37,119 nt of DNA from Pseudomonadota bacterium. GTDB lineage: Bacteria > Pseudomonadota > Gammaproteobacteria > Burkholderiales > Burkholderiaceae_C. Within the stretch, counting starts at the first letter, position 1, and the number at the start of each line of letters is the position of its first letter. The translations under genes were made by a program, and so were the position numbers. This document shows positions 1 to 12,528 of this stretch, piece after piece. The stretch covers positions 1 through 37,119 of the forward strand of contig JAEWPH010000001.1 in NCBI GenBank assembly GCA_023460715.1. The letters run 5' to 3'. The notes beneath the pieces are model-generated. The model searched no databases. It saw only the letters and a program-made list of their open reading frames with translations, and had not been told where the DNA came from.

Positions 1-22
1 TGTGCAATTTAAGGAGTAGACC

Positions 23-550
23 TTGAGTCTTAATCGCAGTGAGAAAGAAGCGGTCATCAATGAAGTGACCAGCCTCGCCGCTAAAGCTCAAACGCTCGTG
101 ATCGCGGAATACCGTGGCATCACGGTCGCCGACATGACCAAACTGCGCGTTGACGCCCGCAGCAAGGGTGTGAGCCTGAGTGTTCTGAAGAACACCCTGG
201 CCCGCCGTGCTGTGGCTGGCAGCCAGTTTGACGTGGTGGCAGACCAGATGACCGGTCCTCTGATCTACGGCTTCTCCGAAGACGCTGTGGCCGCCGCCAA
301 GGTGGTGGCCGATTTCGCGAAGACCAACGACAAGCTGGTCATTCGTGGTGGCGCATTCGGTGGCAAAGCCCTGGACGTGAACGGCGTGAAGCAACTGGCC
401 AACATCCCTTCCAAGGAAGTGCTGCTGGCCCAGCTGTGTGGCTTGCTGATGTCCCCCATTTCGCGTACGGCCGTGGTGCTGGGCGCTTTGGCGGCAAAGA
501 AGGGCGAGGGCGCTGCCGAACAACCGGCAGCCGAGGCAGCTGCGGCCTGA
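23..550 (+). CDS. rplJ: 50S ribosomal protein L10
   Basis: L10 anchors the L7/L12 dimers to 23S rRNA and forms the base of the ribosomal stalk that recruits GTPase factors. The 175-residue product has the usual L10 length. It starts [11 protein letters not shown] and ends in a short Ala/Glu-rich tail, the part of L10 expected to carry the L7/L12-binding helix. The start codon is TTG at 23. It is chosen because an AAGGAG ribosome binding site lies at 11-16, and because translation from there gives the standard L10 N-terminus with no upstream room. rplL follows after 40 bases. In bacteria L10 (with L7/L12) usually represses its own mRNA through the leader, which lies outside this window. Identification is certain. 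Confidence 0.97.
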   Translation: MSLNRSEKEAVINEVTSLAAKAQTLVIAEYRGITVADMTKLRVDARSKGVSLSVLKNTLARRAVAGSQFDVVADQMTGPLIYGFSEDAVAAAKVVADFAKTNDKLVIRGGAFGGKALDVNGVKQLANIPSKEVLLAQLCGLLMSPISRTAVVLGALAAKKGEGAAEQPAAEAAAA

Positions 551-590
551 TTGGCCCGCTGTTAACCAACGATATTGTTAGGAAATCAAA

Positions 591-968
<378 letters not shown>

Positions 969-984
969 TTCGCCTTGTTGCCAG

Positions 985-1017
985 GGCTGGGGGCTCCGAA
1001 AAGGGCTCCCAGCCTTT
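985..1017 (+). terminator. rplL-rpoB attenuator hairpin
   Basis: Bases 985-996 pair with 1003-1014 (a 12-bp stem with two G-T wobbles, loop CGAAAA), followed by only TTT. A stem of this strength with a short U run, 17 bases after rplL, fits a partial terminator that lowers rpoB transcription relative to the ribosomal genes. Such attenuation is known for the E. coli rplL-rpoB spacer. Attenuation here is inferred, not shown. Confidence 0.7.
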
Positions 1018-1049
1018 GGCGCTTATGGATACCGAGTCCAGAGCGCACC

Positions 1050-1169
1050 AGAAAACGACTCCCCTGCGATCGTTTTCTAGTGTCTTCTGATCACCCCGAC
1101 AGCAGAAGACGCCTTGGTTCGGGCGATGTGCAACGCATCGCCGTCCGCCATGGTTGGTAGTGGCCAACC
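1050..1169 (+). promoter_or_regulatory. array of inverted repeats in the rpoB leader
   Basis: Four further hairpins follow the attenuator. They are 1050-1058 with 1070-1078 (AGAAAACGA, 9 bp perfect, 11-base loop), 1082-1089 with 1103-1110 (GTCTTCTG, 8 bp perfect), 1122-1130 with 1134-1142 (9 bp, one wobble, loop CAA), and 1152-1157 with 1164-1169 (GGTTGG, 6 bp). The E. coli spacer has an RNase III cleavage hairpin, so one of these may be a processing site. No protein-coding signal was found in this spacer. Confidence 0.55.
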
Positions 1170-1248
1170 GCCAAGCCCGCACGGAAGCCCTCCCTTGCGG
1201 GTCAGTAGTCGTCGAAGACCCCATTCCATGTCTTTGCCCGGAGATCTC

Positions 1249-5373
<4,125 letters not shown>

Positions 5374-5398
5374 GCAGGTTCGAGTTTTTGAAAGAAAA

Positions 5399-5417
5399 GT
5401 GAGCGGCCAGCGCTCAC
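5399..5417 (+). other. hairpin in rpoB-rpoC spacer
   Basis: GTGAGCG (5399-5405) pairs perfectly with CGCTCAC (5411-5417) around a 5-base loop, 25 bases after the rpoB stop. No T run follows, so it is unlikely to terminate. It may stabilise or mark processing of the rpoBC message. Confidence 0.45.
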
Positions 5418-5461
5418 CCATCAAGGTTTTGCAGGTGTTTGGTGCCGCAAACGCATATGGG

Positions 5462-5479
5462 GCAAGCGCTGGCAGCTAT
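5462..5479 (+). repeat. short dispersed repeat, copy 1 (rpoB-rpoC spacer)
   Basis: The 18 bases GCAAGCGCTGGCAGCTAT match 11123-11140 inside rsmB at 17 of 18 positions. The core AGCGCT is palindromic. From memory, Comamonadaceae genomes carry many small elements with this kind of core, often in intergenic DNA. Membership in such a family is recall, not a search result. Confidence 0.5.
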
Positions 5480-5506
5480 GTTTTTAGGTGAAAAGGAAAG
5501 AGTCAC

Positions 5507-8500
5507 ATGAAATCGCTACTCGACCTGTTCAAGCAATTCACGCCGGATGAGCACTTCGATGCCATCCGCATCGGCATGGCTTCGCCCGAGAAGATCCGTT
5601 CGTGGTCTTTCGGTGAGGTGAAGAAGCCCGAAACCATCAACTACCGCACGTTCAAGCCCGAGCGCGACGGCCTGTTCTGCGCCAAGATCTTCGGCCCGAT
5701 CAAGGACTACGAGTGCCTGTGCGGCAAGTACAAGCGCCTGAAGCACCGCGGCGTGATCTGCGAGAAGTGCGGCGTGGAAGTCACGCAGACCAAGGTGCGC
5801 CGCGAACGCATGGGCCACATCGACCTGGCCGCGCCCTGCGCCCACATCTGGTTCCTGAAGTCCCTGCCGTCGCGCCTGGGCCTGGTCCTGGACATGACGC
5901 TGCGCGACATCGAGCGCGTGCTGTACTTCGAAGCCTACGTGGTGACCGACCCCGGCATGACCCCGCTGAAGAAGTTCAGCATCATGTCCGAGGACGACTT
6001 TGACGCCAAGCGCAAGGAATACGGCGACGAGTTCATCGCCAAGATGGGCGCCGAAGGTATCAAGGATCTGCTCGAAGGCATCGACATCGATCTGGAGATC
6101 GAGAAGCTGCGCGGCGACCTGACCGGCTCCGAAGTCAAGGTCAAGAAGAACGCCAAGCGCCTGAAGGTGCTCGAGGCCTTCAAGAAGTCGGGCATCAAGC
6201 CCGAGTGGATGGTGCTGGACGTGCTGCCCGTGCTGCCCCCGGACCTGCGTCCGCTGGTGCCGCTGGATGGCGGCCGCTTCGCCACGTCCGATCTGAACGA
6301 CCTGTACCGCCGCGTCATCAACCGCAACTCGCGTCTGCGCCGCCTGCTGGAGCTGAAGGCTCCGGAAATCATCGCGCGCAACGAAAAGCGGATGCTGCAG
6401 GAAGCCGTCGACTCGCTGCTGGACAACGGCCGCCGTGGCAAGGCCATGACGGGCGCCAACAAGCGCGCGCTGAAGTCCCTGGCCGACATGATCAAGGGCA
6501 AGTCCGGCCGCTTCCGCCAGAACCTGCTGGGCAAGCGCGTCGACTACTCCGGCCGTTCCGTGATCACCGTGGGCCCGACGCTCAAGCTGCACCAGTGCGG
6601 CCTGCCCAAGCTGATGGCCCTGGAGCTCTTCAAGCCCTTCATCTTCTCGCGCCTCGAAGCCATGGGCATCGCGACGACGATCAAGGCCGCCAAGAAGGAA
6701 GTCGAATCCGGCACCCCCGTGGTGTGGGACATCCTGGAAGAGGTCATCAAGGAACACCCCGTGATGCTGAACCGTGCGCCTACGCTGCACCGTTTGGGCA
6801 TCCAGGCGTTCGAGCCCATCCTGATCGAAGGCAAGGCCATCCAGCTGCACCCCCTCGTCTGCGCGGCCTTCAACGCCGACTTCGACGGTGACCAGATGGC
6901 TGTCCACGTCCCGCTGTCGGTGGAAGCGCAGATGGAAGCCCGCACGCTGATGCTGGCCTCCAACAACGTGCTGTTCCCCGCATCGGGCGAGCCCTCCATC
7001 GTCCCGTCGCAGGACGTGGTGCTGGGCCTGTACCACGCCACCCGCGACAAGATCAACGGCAAGGGCGAAGGCCTGGTGTTCGCCGACACGGGTGAGGTGC
7101 AGCGCGCGCTGGACGCCAACCAGGTCGAGCTGCACGCCAAGATCAGCGTGCGCCTGACCGAGTGGACCAAGGACAAGGCCTCCGGCGAGTTCGTGCCTTC
7201 GACCTCGCTGGTCGACACGACCGTGGGCCGTGCACTGCTGTCCGAGATCCTGCCCAAGGGCCTGCCCTTCAGCAACCTGAACAAGGCGCTGAAGAAGAAG
7301 GAAATCTCCAAGCTGATCAACATCTCCTTCCGCAAGTGCGGACTGAAGGAGACCGTGGTGTTCGCCGACAAGCTGCTGCAAAACGGCTTCCGTCTGGCCA
7401 CGCACGCCGGTTTCTCGGTGGCGATCGACGACATGCTGGTGCCCCCGCAGAAGGCCGACATCCTGGCCCGCGCCGAAGCCGAAGTGAAGGAGATCGAGCA
7501 GCAGTACGTCTCCGGTCTGGTGACCTCCGGCGAGCGCTACAACAAGGTGGTGGACATCTGGGGCAAGGCCGGCGACGACGTGTCCAAGGTGATGATGGAC
7601 CAGCTCAAGGTCGAGAAGACCACCGACCGCCATGGCAAGGAAGTGAACCAGGAGTCGTTCAACGCCATCTACATGATGGCCGACTCCGGTGCGCGCGGCT
7701 CTGCCGCCCAGATCCGCCAGCTGGCCGGCATGCGGGGCCTGATGGCCAAGCCTGACGGCTCCATCATCGAGACCCCCATCACGGCCAACTTCCGTGAAGG
7801 TCTGAACGTGTTGCAGTACTTCATCTCCACCCACGGTGCCCGTAAGGGCCTGGCGGATACGGCGCTGAAGACGGCCAACTCCGGTTACCTGACGCGTCGC
7901 CTGGTCGACGTGACGCAGGATCTGGTGGTGACCGAAGAGGACTGCGGCACGACCAACGGTTCGGTGATGCGCGCCATCGTCGAAGGCGGCGAAGTGATCG
8001 AATCCCTGCGCGACCGCGTGCTGGGCCGTTCGACCGCCGAAGAAGTGCTGCACCCCGAAACCCGCGCCGTGCTGGTCAAGGCCGGCCAGATGCTGGACGA
8101 AGACCTCATCGAGGAAATCGAAGCCGCAGGCGTGGACGAAGTGAAGGTGCGTACGGCGCTGACCTGCGAAACCCGCTACGGCCTGTGCGCCAAGTGCTAC
8201 GGCCGCGACCTGGGCCGCGGCGGCCTGATCAACCTCGGCGAAGCCGTGGGTGTGATCGCTGCCCAGTCCATCGGCGAACCCGGCACGCAGCTGACCATGC
8301 GCACGTTCCACATCGGTGGTGCCGCTTCGCGCGCTGCCATCGCCTCGAGCGTGGAAGCCAAGTCCAACGGCGTGATCGGCTTCAACGCCACGATGCGCTA
8401 CGTGAGCAACACCAAGGGCGAGCTGGTGGTGATTGCACGTTCGGGTGAAGTCATCATCCAGGACGAGCATGGCCGCGAGCGCGAGCGCCACAAGGTGCCT

Positions 8501-9736
8501 TACGGCGCGACGCTGACGGTGAAGGCCGACCAGACGATCAAGGCCGGCACGATCCTGGCCAACTGGGATCCGCTGACCCGCCCGATCATCACGGAATTCG
8601 CCGGCCAGGTGAAGTTCGAGAACGTCGAGGAAGGCCTGACGGTCGCCAAGCAGGTGGACGATGTGACCGGTCTGTCGACCTTGGTCGTGATCGACCCGAA
8701 GCGCCGCGGCTCTGCCAAGGTGGTGCGCCCGCAGGTCAAGCTGATCGACGCGAACAACCAGGAAGTGAAGATCCCCGGCACCGACCACTCGGTGACGATC
8801 GGCTTCCAGATCGGCGCACTGATCCAGGTCCGCGACGGCCAGGACGTGGGCCCCGGCGAAGTGCTGGCGCGTATTCCGGTCGAAGGCCAGAAGACCCGCG
8901 ACATTACCGGTGGTCTGCCCCGCGTGGCCGAACTGTTCGAAGCCCGCTCGCCCAAGGACAAGGGCATGCTGGCCGAGATCACCGGCACGGTGTCGTTCGG
9001 CAAGGAAACCAAGGGCAAGGTGCGCCTGCAGATCACCGATCCGGACGGCAAGGTCTGGGATGAACTGATCCCCAAGGAAAAGAACATCCTGGTGCACGAA
9101 GGCCAGGTCGTGAACAAGGGCGAGTCCGTGGTGGACGGCCCGGCCGATCCGCAGGACATCCTGCGCCTGCTGGGCATCGAAGAGCTGGCCCGCTACATCG
9201 TCGACGAAGTGCAGGACGTGTACCGCTTGCAGGGCGTGAAGATCAACGACAAGCACATCGAGGTGATCGTTCGCCAGATGCTGCGCCGCGTCGTGGTCGA
9301 GGCCTCGGGCGAGTCCAACTACATCGCCGGCGAGCAGGTCGAGCGTTCGGAGATCCTGAACACGAACGAAGCGCTGCAGCGCGACGGCAAGATCCCCGCG
9401 ACCTACAGCAACGTGCTGCTGGGTATCACGAAGGCCTCGCTGTCGACGGACTCGTTCATCTCGGCCGCTTCCTTCCAGGAAACGACCCGCGTGCTCACCG
9501 AGGCTGCCATCATGGGCAAGCGCGACGAGCTGCGTGGCCTGAAGGAAAACGTGATCGTGGGTCGCCTGATCCCCGCCGGTACCGGCCTGGCCTACCACCA
9601 GGCACGCAAGGCCAAGGACGCCATGGACGACGCCGAGCGCCGCGCCATCGCCGAAGCCGAAGCCGCGGAGCTGTCGTCGTCCTCGGATGACACGGCCGAT
9701 GTGGATACCAGCGCGGGAGCGACGGCCGCTGAATAA
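5507..9736 (+). CDS. rpoC: DNA-directed RNA polymerase beta' subunit
   Basis: This is the beta' subunit of RNA polymerase, which carries the catalytic magnesium site and most of the clamp. The 1409-residue product starts [20 protein letters not shown], with an AAAGGAAAG binding site upstream. Visible landmarks are the N-terminal zinc-binding cysteines (CLCGKY then CEKCGVEV, about residues 70-90), the catalytic NADFDGD at 456-462 (Asp458, Asp460 and Asp462 bind magnesium), and the bridge-helix and trigger-loop region around [18 protein letters not shown]. The second zinc site reads [13 protein letters not shown]. The Ser/Asp-rich C-terminal tail is poorly conserved in the family. It is co-transcribed with rpoB, and a strong terminator follows. 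Confidence 0.98.
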   Translation: MKSLLDLFKQFTPDEHFDAIRIGMASPEKIRSWSFGEVKKPETINYRTFKPERDGLFCAKIFGPIKDYECLCGKYKRLKHRGVICEKCGVEVTQTKVRRERMGHIDLAAPCAHIWFLKSLPSRLGLVLDMTLRDIERVLYFEAYVVTDPGMTPLKKFSIMSEDDFDAKRKEYGDEFIAKMGAEGIKDLLEGIDIDLEIEKLRGDLTGSEVKVKKNAKRLKVLEAFKKSGIKPEWMVLDVLPVLPPDLRPLVPLDGGRFATSDLNDLYRRVINRNSRLRRLLELKAPEIIARNEKRMLQEAVDSLLDNGRRGKAMTGANKRALKSLADMIKGKSGRFRQNLLGKRVDYSGRSVITVGPTLKLHQCGLPKLMALELFKPFIFSRLEAMGIATTIKAAKKEVESGTPVVWDILEEVIKEHPVMLNRAPTLHRLGIQAFEPILIEGKAIQLHPLVCAAFNADFDGDQMAVHVPLSVEAQMEARTLMLASNNVLFPASGEPSIVPSQDVVLGLYHATRDKINGKGEGLVFADTGEVQRALDANQVELHAKISVRLTEWTKDKASGEFVPSTSLVDTTVGRALLSEILPKGLPFSNLNKALKKKEISKLINISFRKCGLKETVVFADKLLQNGFRLATHAGFSVAIDDMLVPPQKADILARAEAEVKEIEQQYVSGLVTSGERYNKVVDIWGKAGDDVSKVMMDQLKVEKTTDRHGKEVNQESFNAIYMMADSGARGSAAQIRQLAGMRGLMAKPDGSIIETPITANFREGLNVLQYFISTHGARKGLADTALKTANSGYLTRRLVDVTQDLVVTEEDCGTTNGSVMRAIVEGGEVIESLRDRVLGRSTAEEVLHPETRAVLVKAGQMLDEDLIEEIEAAGVDEVKVRTALTCETRYGLCAKCYGRDLGRGGLINLGEAVGVIAAQSIGEPGTQLTMRTFHIGGAASRAAIASSVEAKSNGVIGFNATMRYVSNTKGELVVIARSGEVIIQDEHGRERERHKVPYGATLTVKADQTIKAGTILANWDPLTRPIITEFAGQVKFENVEEGLTVAKQVDDVTGLSTLVVIDPKRRGSAKVVRPQVKLIDANNQEVKIPGTDHSVTIGFQIGALIQVRDGQDVGPGEVLARIPVEGQKTRDITGGLPRVAELFEARSPKDKGMLAEITGTVSFGKETKGKVRLQITDPDGKVWDELIPKEKNILVHEGQVVNKGESVVDGPADPQDILRLLGIEELARYIVDEVQDVYRLQGVKINDKHIEVIVRQMLRRVVVEASGESNYIAGEQVERSEILNTNEALQRDGKIPATYSNVLLGITKASLSTDSFISAASFQETTRVLTEAAIMGKRDELRGLKENVIVGRLIPAGTGLAYHQARKAKDAMDDAERRAIAEAEAAELSSSSDDTADVDTSAGATAAE

Positions 9737-9769
9737 GCTGCCGGGACGCCCCGTCCGCTCCTGAAAAAG

Positions 9770-9809
9770 CTCCCGCTCTGCCGGCAACGGCAGGCCGGGA
9801 GTTTTTTTT
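9770..9809 (+). terminator. rho-independent terminator of the rpo operon
   Basis: CTCCCG (9770-9775) and CTGCCG (9778-9783) pair with CGGCAG (9788-9793) and CGGGAG (9796-9801) across a two-base internal bulge, with a GCAA loop. Eight T residues follow (9802-9809). This is a textbook intrinsic terminator 33 bases after rpoC. Confidence 0.93.
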
Positions 9810-9837
9810 GCCATCGCCATCGTGTACCGTTCCCGGC

Positions 9838-9866
9838 AGGGCCCGCCTGACCGGGGCCTCTTTTTT
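9838..9866 (+). terminator. possible second weak terminator
   Basis: AGGGCCC (9838-9844) can pair with GGGCCT (9854-9859) with one bulged G, and CTTTTTT follows. It may back up the main rpoC terminator. It lies 7 bases before the lemA-like start, so it could equally be leader structure. Confidence 0.3.
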
Positions 9867-9873
9867 CGCCACC

Positions 9874-10416
9874 ATGCTGACTACCTGGATCGTTCTGGCC
9901 GTGCTGCTCTTCTGGGCCGTGGGCGCCTACAACCGGCTGATCCGCCTGCGGTCCGCCGCCGTCCAGGCGTTCGGCGGGCTGGATGCGCACCTGGTGCGCA
10001 TGATGGCCATGCTGGGCGAATACGAGGCCACGCAGGTGCCCGAGCCGGTCCCGTCCGATGCCCGCGCTGCGCTGTGGGCGGCCACCACGCAGTTCGGGGC
10101 GTCGCTGGCCGCCTCGCGGGCCCGCCCGCTGGACGCGGGCGCAGCCGCCGCGTTGACCGCCGCCCACCGGGTGCTGGACACCGCCTGGCAGACCGTAGTG
10201 CGTGAGGCGCAGGAGCGCCACGTGGCCCAGGGCCGCGGCGCCGAGGAGGACGCGATGGCGGCCTGGGTGCTGCGCCGCGAGCAGCACTTGGCCCAGAACG
10301 CACTGGCCCAGCAGCAGTTCAACGACGCGGTCGCGCAATACAACGGCGCGATCGCCCAATTTCCGGCCCGCCTGCTGGCGTGGCTGTTCGGATTCAAGCC
10401 CGCCCAGGCACTCTGA
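9874..10416 (+). CDS. LemA family protein
   Basis: This is a small membrane-anchored protein of the LemA family, whose molecular role is not settled. ATG at 9874 gives 180 residues. The frame is open further upstream, but those codons lie in the terminator region. An N-terminal membrane helix (about 3-18, LTTWIVLAVLLFWAVGA) is followed at once by YNRLIRLR, the family's typical junction, then by a helical cytoplasmic region. The C-terminal stretch QQFNDAVAQYNGAIAQFP and the ending LLAWLFGFKPA match the LemA pattern of a helix followed by FP..LLA..FGF. rsmB starts 8 bases later and its ribosome binding site overlaps the stop codon, so the two are probably translated together. No obvious binding site precedes this gene. 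Confidence 0.85.
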   Translation: MLTTWIVLAVLLFWAVGAYNRLIRLRSAAVQAFGGLDAHLVRMMAMLGEYEATQVPEPVPSDARAALWAATTQFGASLAASRARPLDAGAAAALTAAHRVLDTAWQTVVREAQERHVAQGRGAEEDAMAAWVLRREQHLAQNALAQQQFNDAVAQYNGAIAQFPARLLAWLFGFKPAQAL

Positions 10417-10424
10417 GGACCTCC

Positions 10425-11900
10425 ATGGACCCGACTTCTTCCCGCCGGCCTGCGCCCCGGCGGCCCCGCCCCGATGCGGCCGACCGATCTGTTCGCGGGG
10501 GTGTCCGCCCGCCTGCGGAAGCTGCGACCGGTGCGGCCTCCTCGCCGGTTGGCCAGGCGGCCCATGGCGCACCGCTGTGGATGCTGCTCGACGCCACCGC
10601 GCAGGCGCTGCAGGCGGTGCGCTCCGGACAGTCCGGCACCACTGCCCTGGCGGCGGTGGACGGGGCCCTGCGCCCCGGCGTGCAGGCCCTGCTGTTCCAG
10701 GCGCTGCGCCACCTGGGCCTAGCCCAGGCCGTACGGCGGCAGTTGGCGCCGCGCAACCCGCCACCGCGGGTAGACGCGCTGCTGTGCACGGCGCTGGCCC
10801 TGGCATGGGATCCCGCCCAGGCCCCGTACGAGCCCTTCACCCTGGTCAACCAGGCGGTGGAGGCCGCCAAGCGGCAGGCGGCGACCCAGCCGCAGTCCGC
10901 CTTCATCAACGCCTGCCTGCGCCGCTTTCTGCGGGAGCGGGATGCGCTCGTCGCCGCCGCGCAGACCGATCCGGTCGCCCGCTGGAACCACCCGGCTTGG
11001 TGGATCGACCGCCTGCGCCAGGACCACCCCGCGCACTGGCAGCAGATCCTGGCCGCCAACAACCGGCATGCACCGATGGCGCTGCGGGTTTCGATGCAAA
11101 AATCGACTCCAGCCCAATACCAGCAAGTGCTGGCAGCTATCAATATTGAATCCTCGCTGGTTGGCAGTACCGGGGTGGAACTGCGCCAGCCGGTGCCGGT
11201 ACAACAGCTGCCGGGCTTTGCCGAGGGCACCGTCTCTGTGCAGGACGCCGCGGCCCAGCAGGCCGCACCGCTGCTGCTGAGTGGACTGGACCGCGCCGCG
11301 CCGCTGCGCGTGCTGGACGCCTGCGCGGCCCCCGGTGGCAAGACGGCACACATCCTGGAATGGGCCGGGGCCGGCTCGCCCTGGCAGGTCACGGCGCTGG
11401 AGGTGGACCCGCAGCGCAGCCAACGCATCCACGACACGCTGAAGCGCCTGCAGCTGTCGGCCCAGGTGCTGGTGGCCGACGCCGCCCGGCCGCAGGACTG
11501 GTGGACGCAGCACTGCGGTGGCGAGCCCTTCGACGCCATCCTGCTGGACGCGCCGTGCACCGCTTCCGGCATCGTGCGCCGGCACCCTGACGTGCGCTGG
11601 CTGCGCCGACCGACCGACATCGCCCAGCTGTCCCGCCTGCAGGCCCAGCTGCTTGCCGCGCTGTGGCCGCTGGTGAAGCCGGGCGGAAGGCTGCTGTACT
11701 GCACCTGTTCCGTCTTCCGCGCCGAAGGGGACGAGCAGGTCCAAGCGTTTCTTGCGCACAACACCGATGCCCGTTTGCTGCCATCGCCCGGCCATTTAAT
11801 ACCCGGTAACCCGGACAAGGCCGGTGCCCTCGCTGAGAATCCATCGGGTGATCACGACGGTTTCTTCTACGCACTGCTCCAGAAGTCCCCGGCCGCCTGA
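10425..11900 (+). CDS. rsmB: 16S rRNA (cytosine-967-C5)-methyltransferase RsmB
   Basis: RsmB (Fmu/Sun) methylates C967 of 16S rRNA with S-adenosylmethionine. ATG at 10425 gives 491 residues, longer than the usual ~430 because of a Pro/Arg-rich N-terminal extension of about 50 residues. A NusB-like RNA-binding domain follows (about 50-190, with PFTLVNQAVEAAK and SAFINACLRRFLRE). The Rossmann methyltransferase domain shows the SAM motif VLDACAAPGGKTAHILE. Motif IV is DAPCTASG (Cys378, release of product) and motif VI is CTCS (Cys428, the nucleophile). It lies 8 bases after the lemA-like gene and overlaps the DUF4390 gene. A short dispersed repeat is embedded at codons 233-239. A later internal start that removes the Pro/Arg extension cannot be excluded. 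Confidence 0.93.
   Translation: MDPTSSRRPAPRRPRPDAADRSVRGGVRPPAEAATGAASSPVGQAAHGAPLWMLLDATAQALQAVRSGQSGTTALAAVDGALRPGVQALLFQALRHLGLAQAVRRQLAPRNPPPRVDALLCTALALAWDPAQAPYEPFTLVNQAVEAAKRQAATQPQSAFINACLRRFLRERDALVAAAQTDPVARWNHPAWWIDRLRQDHPAHWQQILAANNRHAPMALRVSMQKSTPAQYQQVLAAINIESSLVGSTGVELRQPVPVQQLPGFAEGTVSVQDAAAQQAAPLLLSGLDRAAPLRVLDACAAPGGKTAHILEWAGAGSPWQVTALEVDPQRSQRIHDTLKRLQLSAQVLVADAARPQDWWTQHCGGEPFDAILLDAPCTASGIVRRHPDVRWLRRPTDIAQLSRLQAQLLAALWPLVKPGGRLLYCTCSVFRAEGDEQVQAFLAHNTDARLLPSPGHLIPGNPDKAGALAENPSGDHDGFFYALLQKSPAA
11123..11140 (+). repeat. short dispersed repeat, copy 2 (inside rsmB)
   Basis: GCAAGTGCTGGCAGCTAT matches the copy in the rpoB-rpoC spacer at 17 of 18 positions. Here it is read in frame within rsmB, in the segment joining the NusB-like and methyltransferase domains. 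The local CCAGCA/TGCTGG inverted repeat (11120-11133) adds hairpin potential. Confidence 0.5.
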
Positions 11901-12528
11901 CGGGCTGCCGGCCCTGCGCCGCAGGGCGGCGGCGCTGTGGCTCGTGGGGCTGGCGCTGGCCTTCGCCCTTGCCGCCGGCTGGCCCGGCCTGGCCCGCGCC
12001 GAAGGGCAGGGCGCGGTCGCCGAAATGGTGGTGGAGCCCGCGCCCGAGGGGCTGTTCCTGTCGGCCTCCACCCAATTCGACATGCCCACGCTGGCCGAGG
12101 ATGCGCTGTACAAGGGCATCTCGATGTACTTCGTGGCCGAGGCCGAGGTGCTGCAGGAGCGCTGGTACTGGTCCGACAAGGTCGTCGCCCGGGCGGCACG
12201 CCACATGCGGCTGAGCTACCAGCCTCTCACCCGCCGCTGGCGGCTGAACCTGTCGTCCGGCCCCTTTGCCGCCAGCGGCCTGGGCGTCTCCCTGGGACAG
12301 AACTTCGAAGACCTGGCCGATGCGCTGGCCGCCATGGAGCGCATTTCGCGCTGGAAGATCGCCGACGCCAGCGCCCTCGATCGGGGCGCAGACTATGTCG
12401 TCAACTTCCAGTTCCGGCTGGACATGTCGCAGCTGCCGCGCCCCTTCCAGATCGGGGCCATGGGGCGCTCGGGCTGGACCCTGCTCATGTCGCGCACCGC
12501 CACCGTCCGCTTCGCGGACCCTGAATGA
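11824..12528 (+). CDS. DUF4390 domain protein, predicted exported
   Basis: This is an uncharacterised protein of the DUF4390 family, common in Betaproteobacteria next to ntrY. The start is uncertain. GTG at 11824 gives 234 residues and overlaps rsmB by 77 bases, and no in-frame ATG precedes the signal region. Residues about 31-59 form a signal peptide or anchor: LRRR, then a hydrophobic stretch (ALWLVGLALAFALAAGW), then LARA. The mature part contains LSASTQFDMPTLAEDALYKG, RWYWSDKVVARA and RLSYQPLTRRWRLN, features I associate with this family. The 3' end overlaps ntrY by 4 bases, so it is translationally coupled to the kinase. A periplasmic or outer-face role linked to the sensor is plausible but unproven. 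Confidence 0.75.
   Translation: MPSLRIHRVITTVSSTHCSRSPRPPDGLPALRRRAAALWLVGLALAFALAAGWPGLARAEGQGAVAEMVVEPAPEGLFLSASTQFDMPTLAEDALYKGISMYFVAEAEVLQERWYWSDKVVARAARHMRLSYQPLTRRWRLNLSSGPFAASGLGVSLGQNFEDLADALAAMERISRWKIADASALDRGADYVVNFQFRLDMSQLPRPFQIGAMGRSGWTLLMSRTATVRFADPE

Noticed and set aside
1114..1248. 45-codon upstream extension of rpoB
   Set aside because: It lies in the hairpin-rich leader, and RpoB similarity and a good ribosome binding site begin at 1249.
5516..9820. 1434-codon open frame antisense to rpoC
   Set aside because: Same artefact as over rpoB: low-complexity composition and no family resemblance.
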